Positions 12,314-12,947 of a stretch of 12,947 bases of DNA are shown piece by piece (positions within the stretch are counted from its first letter, which is position 1; every line of letters starts with the position of its first letter). Origin of the DNA: Propionibacteriaceae bacterium (GTDB lineage: Bacteria; Actinomycetota; Actinomycetes; Propionibacteriales; Propionibacteriaceae). Under the pieces are notes generated by a model, which did no database searches, had not been told where the DNA came from, and saw only the letters and a program-made list of their open reading frames with translations. The stretch spans positions 1 to 12,947 of the forward strand of contig JAITSW010000115.1 of NCBI GenBank assembly GCA_031287505.1, read 5' to 3'. The position numbers were made by a program, and so were the translations under genes.

Positions 12314-12946
12314 ATGAGAGAACGGCTGTTTGCGGTGCTCGCGGGAGGCGAAATTCTCGACTACGACGCCGTTGAAATCCCGCCGGGGAGTTTCATTATC
12401 GCGGCGGACAGCGGCTACCGCCATGCGGTGAAGCTTGGCCTCACCCCAGACTTAATCGTTGGGGATTTCGACTCGGTTGAGCTGAGCGCCATCGGGGCAG
12501 ACATACCGCGCATCGGGTTGGCCCCAGACAAAAACCACACGGACACGACGCACGCGATTGGGCTGGCGCTCGAGCGCGGGGCTCAGCGGTTGCTGGTTGC
12601 CGGAGCTTTGGGCGGGAGGTTGGACCACACCATGTCGAACCTGCAGGATTTGGCCTACCTGAGCCGGAAACAGATTCGCGCAAAGCTAACCGACGGGCTC
12701 ACCGACGTCTATGCTCTCACCAACGGCTGCATCGAGGTGGCACCGAGGCCGAACTGTTATCTGTCGATTTTCAGCATGTCTAACACCTGCAAAGGCCTAA
12801 CGATCACCGGCGTCCGCTATGAAGTCAGCGATTTCACCCTCACCTTTGACCATCCCCGCGCGGTCAGCAACGAGTTTGCAAACGCCCCCGCAAAGATCTG
12901 CGTCGAGAATGGCACCTTGTGCGTCATGGTGGTGCCCAAAGACTAG
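12314..12946 (+). CDS. thiN: thiamine pyrophosphokinase
   Basis: A complete 210-residue thiamine diphosphokinase (EC 2.7.6.2), which transfers pyrophosphate from ATP to thiamine to give TPP and AMP. The N-terminal catalytic domain shows AADSGYRHA at 30-38, LGLTPDLIVGDFDS at 41-54 (metal-binding Asp residues), APDKNHTDTTHAIGLAL near 69-86, and GALGGRLDHTMSNLQDL near 97-113. The C-terminal beta-sandwich thiamine-binding domain follows, ending in RAVSNEFANAPAKICVENG with the conserved SNEF. It completes the salvage route: ThiB-ThiP-ThiQ import thiamine and this enzyme turns it into the cofactor sensed by the riboswitch and used by the transketolase in this window. The ATG at 12314 is the only sensible start; the TAG is at 12944-12946, one base from the window end. 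Confidence 0.93.
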   Translation: MRERLFAVLAGGEILDYDAVEIPPGSFIIAADSGYRHAVKLGLTPDLIVGDFDSVELSAIGADIPRIGLAPDKNHTDTTHAIGLALERGAQRLLVAGALGGRLDHTMSNLQDLAYLSRKQIRAKLTDGLTDVYALTNGCIEVAPRPNCYLSIFSMSNTCKGLTITGVRYEVSDFTLTFDHPRAVSNEFANAPAKICVENGTLCVMVVPKD

Positions 12947-12947
12947 G

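Overview
The window reads as a chromosomal segment of a moderately GC-rich actinobacterium, possibly an Actinomyces-like lineage. The reasons are dense codirectional operons with ATGA stop/start overlaps, GTG and TTG starts, an apparently leaderless regulator gene, and an actinobacterial style of thiamine transporter. The genus cannot be fixed from sequence alone.

Left part (1-6411), sugar-phosphate block. After the 3' end of an unrecognised gene and its terminator come dhaL and dhaK, the two core subunits of a dihydroxyacetone-kinase-like enzyme, closed by a 20-bp stem. Facing them is an ATGA-coupled operon, rpiB-like isomerase, transketolase N half and transketolase C half. It is transcribed leftwards from a shared control region with a divergent HutC-type GntR regulator. 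A decayed PIN-domain (VapC-like) toxin remnant lies where the two blocks converge. The RpiB and DhaK/DhaL proteins all carry changes in substrate-pocket motifs. Together with transketolase this suggests a ketose kinase, phosphate isomerase and transketolase route for a four- or five-carbon sugar such as erythrulose. That is an inference.

Middle (6412-10935), thiamine uptake. A TPP riboswitch on the minus strand precedes thiB (lipoprotein), thiP (fused double permease) and thiQ (ATPase). Between thiP and thiQ is the most unusual feature of the window. Three tandem repeat units of 77, 77 and 71 bp each form a complete 24-26 codon mini-ORF with its own purine-rich ribosome-binding stretch, and each stop overlaps the next start at an ATGATG-type junction. 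They make an unbroken stop/start relay from the thiP stop to the thiQ start. A 36-bp copy of the thiQ 3' end sits just beyond that gene.

Right part (10936-12947). A decayed stretch holds a frameshifted signal-peptide gene remnant, inverted repeats and a possible small transcript. It is followed by a DUF3800 gene flanked by strong hairpins, then thiN (thiamine pyrophosphokinase), which converts imported thiamine to TPP, the ligand of the riboswitch and the cofactor of the transketolase. The DUF3800 segment looks like an insertion into what would otherwise be a contiguous thiamine locus.
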